From an uncultured Roseobacter sp. (GTDB lineage Bacteria; Pseudomonadota; Alphaproteobacteria; Rhodobacterales; Rhodobacteraceae): a DNA stretch of 64,000 bases. The position numbers were made by a program, and so were the translations under genes. The stretch is taken from contig CANMWT010000001.1 in the NCBI GenBank assembly GCA_947501635.1, forward strand, positions 186,001 through 250,000, in the 5' to 3' direction. The notes beneath the pieces were generated by a model that made no database searches, was not told the origin of the DNA, and saw only the letters and a program-made list of their open reading frames with translations. Positions 62,343 to 64,000 of the stretch are shown one piece after another (position 1 is the first letter of the stretch; each line of letters begins with the position of its first letter).

Positions 62343-63368
62343 TGCACTGACCTCAAAGCCGTCGGGAATGCTGTCGTTCCCGTCAAGCATAAGATCCGCC
62401 ATGGTCTGCGCGATCTTTGGTGCCATCCCAAAGCCTATTTTAAACCCGCCGTTGGCGATAAAATGGCCGGGACGGTCGGGCCAGTGTCCCAGCATTGGTG
62501 CGCGACTGCGGGCGCGCGGGCGCGCGCCGGCCCAGCGTTCGATCACTTGCGCATGCTGTAGCACAGGCAAAGCGCTGCGCGCTTTTGCGATTACAGCGTC
62601 GAGTTGGTGGTCCGTCGCGGCGGGGTCGGAATAATCGCGTTCCGACGTTGAGCCGACGGCGACAGTGCCATCGGCATGGGGAATGATATGCAGACCGTCG
62701 ACAAAAAGCTGAGGCTGCGCACGCGCATCAAGCGCAAAGACCGCGGCCTGCCCCTTGACACCATTGCCGACGGCGCGGCCATGCCCTGCCGTCAGTGCCT
62801 CAAGCCCGGACACACCCGTTGCCCACAGAACTTTGCCGCGGTCCGGCGCCTTTGCCATCACCGGCACGCCGCGGGCTTTAAGCGCCGCAACCAGGGCCGC
62901 CACTGCCCGGCGTGGATGCAGCAATGCACTGAGCGTGTCTCGTATCACCCATCCGCTCTCACTCTGCGGGATCCAGTCCGCCTGCGGGTCACTCTTTTCA
63001 ACCGACCAGACCGCCTTGCCCTGCCACAGAGTTTCCGCCTGCTGTGCCCGTGCATGCGCCAGGTCCAGTGCCGTTTGGCCCGCCACCGGCTGCAGCCGAC
63101 CGCTGCGGACATAGCCCGGGTCTACGCCTGACGCGCTTTGCACGCCGGCCCAGAACGTCTCTGCCATCAGCAGGCTGTCAAGCTGGAATGCCTTTTTGGC
63201 GTTCCAGTTCTCTGGCACATGCGGGGCAAGTGCGCCGACGACCCCGCCACTGCTGCCGGCACCCGCGCCGAAAGGATCAACGACCTGAACCGCAGCGCCC
63301 TTTTGAATGCAGGCCCAAGCCGTGGACAGGCCAAAAATGCCTGCCCCGCGCACAGTAATATCGACCAT
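62334..63368 (-). CDS. FAD-dependent oxidoreductase, MnmC C-terminal-domain-like
   Basis: The 344-residue protein has DITVRGAGIFGLSTAWACIQ (FAD binding), GVVGALAPHVPENWNAKKAF QLDSLLMAETF and FIANGGFKIGFGMAPKI, a DAO-fold protein. E. coli MnmC joins such an oxidoreductase to a methyltransferase; here the two are divergent neighbours (mnmD at 63443), which strongly suggests this is the stand-alone oxidase half making nm5U from cmnm5U in tRNA (inference). The ATG at 63368 follows AGAAGG; a TTG two codons earlier is an alternative. Confidence 0.75.
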   Translation of the reverse strand: MVDITVRGAGIFGLSTAWACIQKGAAVQVVDPFGAGAGSSGGVVGALAPHVPENWNAKKAFQLDSLLMAETFWAGVQSASGVDPGYVRSGRLQPVAGQTALDLAHARAQQAETLWQGKAVWSVEKSDPQADWIPQSESGWVIRDTLSALLHPRRAVAALVAALKARGVPVMAKAPDRGKVLWATGVSGLEALTAGHGRAVGNGVKGQAAVFALDARAQPQLFVDGLHIIPHADGTVAVGSTSERDYSDPAATDHQLDAVIAKARSALPVLQHAQVIERWAGARPRARSRAPMLGHWPDRPGHFIANGGFKIGFGMAPKIAQTMADLMLDGNDSIPDGFEVSASL

Positions 63369-63442
63369 TGCCAAATTGCACCTTCTGCCTCAGTGTCCCG
63401 CCAGTTCGCGACAGTCTACAAGGTGCTTGGGTGCAGAACCAG

Positions 63443-64000
63443 ATGGCAGATATCGCTTGGCGCGACGGGGCGGTTCCCGTGTCCAAGCGGTTTGATGACC
63501 CCTATTTCAGTCTGGACAACGGGCTTGATGAAACACGCTATGTCTTTTTGCAGGGCAACGGTCTGCCGGCCCGGTTCTGTGACGGGTTTCACGTGGCCGA
63601 ACTGGGTTTTGGTACCGGTCTGAGCTTTCTTGCCACCCTTCAGGCGTGGGAAGCTGCGGGTTGTGCGGGCAAGCTGCACTTTACCAGTTTCGAAGCCTTT
63701 CCGATCACCTCCGCCGACATGTCCAAAGCTTTGGCTGCCTTTGACGGTGCCGGGTTGAAAGCCGATGTGTTGTCAGCGGTGTGGACACCCCAAGGCGGTG
63801 TTTTCGATGTAACGCCCGCCGTCAGGCTTCATGTTGTGATCGGCGATGCGCGCGAAACTGTTGCACGCTGGCAAGCGCGTGCGGATGCATGGTATCTGGA
63901 CGGCTTTTCGCCGGCAAAAAATCCCGAGCTATGGGATGCACGGCTGATGTCTGATGTCGCAGCCCGCACCGTCCCGGGTGGAAGCTTTGCAACTTATACC
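63443..64000 (+). CDS. mnmD: tRNA mnm5s2U34 methyltransferase, N-terminal part (runs off window)
   Basis: The frame is open to the last base (186 codons shown). It has FDDPYFSLDNGLDETRYVFL, VAELGFGTGLSFLAT (SAM-binding motif), FTSFEAFPITSADM and WYLDGFSPAKNPELW, the DGFSPAKNP hallmark of MnmC/MnmD, which methylates nm5U34 of tRNA to mnm5U. The ATG at 63443 follows weakly GGTGC; GTG at 63431 is an alternative. It diverges from the putative oxidase half. Confidence 0.93.
   Translation, partial: MADIAWRDGAVPVSKRFDDPYFSLDNGLDETRYVFLQGNGLPARFCDGFHVAELGFGTGLSFLATLQAWEAAGCAGKLHFTSFEAFPITSADMSKALAAFDGAGLKADVLSAVWTPQGGVFDVTPAVRLHVVIGDARETVARWQARADAWYLDGFSPAKNPELWDARLMSDVAARTVPGGSFATYT

Overview
The window looks like chromosomal core sequence from a marine alphaproteobacterium of the Roseobacter group (Rhodobacteraceae/Roseobacteraceae, perhaps Sulfitobacter-like). 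I base this on the high GC content, the family-level resemblance of many proteins to roseobacter proteins (DUF1523, DUF599, Hint-domain protein, GT14-type glycosyltransferase), the separate mnmD gene, and the density of short ATGA-type gene overlaps. Genus is inferred. I see no rRNA, tRNA, CRISPR array, insertion sequence, prophage or integrase. About 75 protein genes are packed with few gaps above 250 bases.

Layout. 1-5.2 kb (minus): leucine biosynthesis leuC, leuD and leuB, interrupted by an HdeD-like membrane protein, a second membrane protein and an exported endonuclease/exonuclease/phosphatase-fold protein. 5.4-8.6 kb (plus): an MscS channel, an unrecognised Rossmann-like protein, rsfS and rlmH. 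8.7-13.8 kb: a DUF599 gene and a small exported protein diverge from glcDEF (glycolate oxidase) across a palindromic operator-like region. 13.9-16.2 kb: two tandem exported trypsin-like proteases, then an hsp20 gene whose leader folds into a ROSE-type RNA thermometer hairpin. 16.2-19.5 kb: two TetR-regulated units, each with visible repeated palindromes. 19.5-24.6 kb: succinate-semialdehyde dehydrogenase, a kynurenine-formamidase-like hydrolase, creatinase, two small membrane proteins and a HIT protein. 24.7-30.7 kb: a GT14-like glycosyltransferase facing a sulfotransferase, then smpB, sulfurtransferase, aromatic aminotransferase and a methyltransferase.

30.9-36.4 kb: glnK-amtB (nitrogen), PBP1A, and mlaA-mlaC (outer-membrane lipid asymmetry). 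36.6-43.3 kb (plus): a type I secretion ABC/HlyD pair without an outer-membrane or substrate gene, RidA, glycerophosphodiesterase, an acyltransferase, PhhB and a small MscS channel. 43.4-50.6 kb: peroxiredoxin diverging from a ferredoxin-reductase-type flavoprotein, rsmD, map, sfsA, a CinA-type protein, GNAT, an AhpD-like protein and an OmpA-family protein. 50.6-57.5 kb: LysR regulator, DUF4399 protein, fadH, GNATs, rppH, adenosine kinase and nth. 57.7-64 kb: Hint-domain protein, Ada-like alkyltransferase, an OmpA-like lipoprotein, FMN reductase, VOC protein, a MaoC/mesaconyl-CoA-hydratase-like protein, and the two halves of MnmC as divergent genes (mnmD runs off the window end).

Most genes are housekeeping or metabolic. 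The most interesting signals are regulatory: the ROSE-like thermometer before hsp20, the operator arrays beside both TetR genes, the inverted repeats before glcD, and a short leader frame translationally abutting rsfS.
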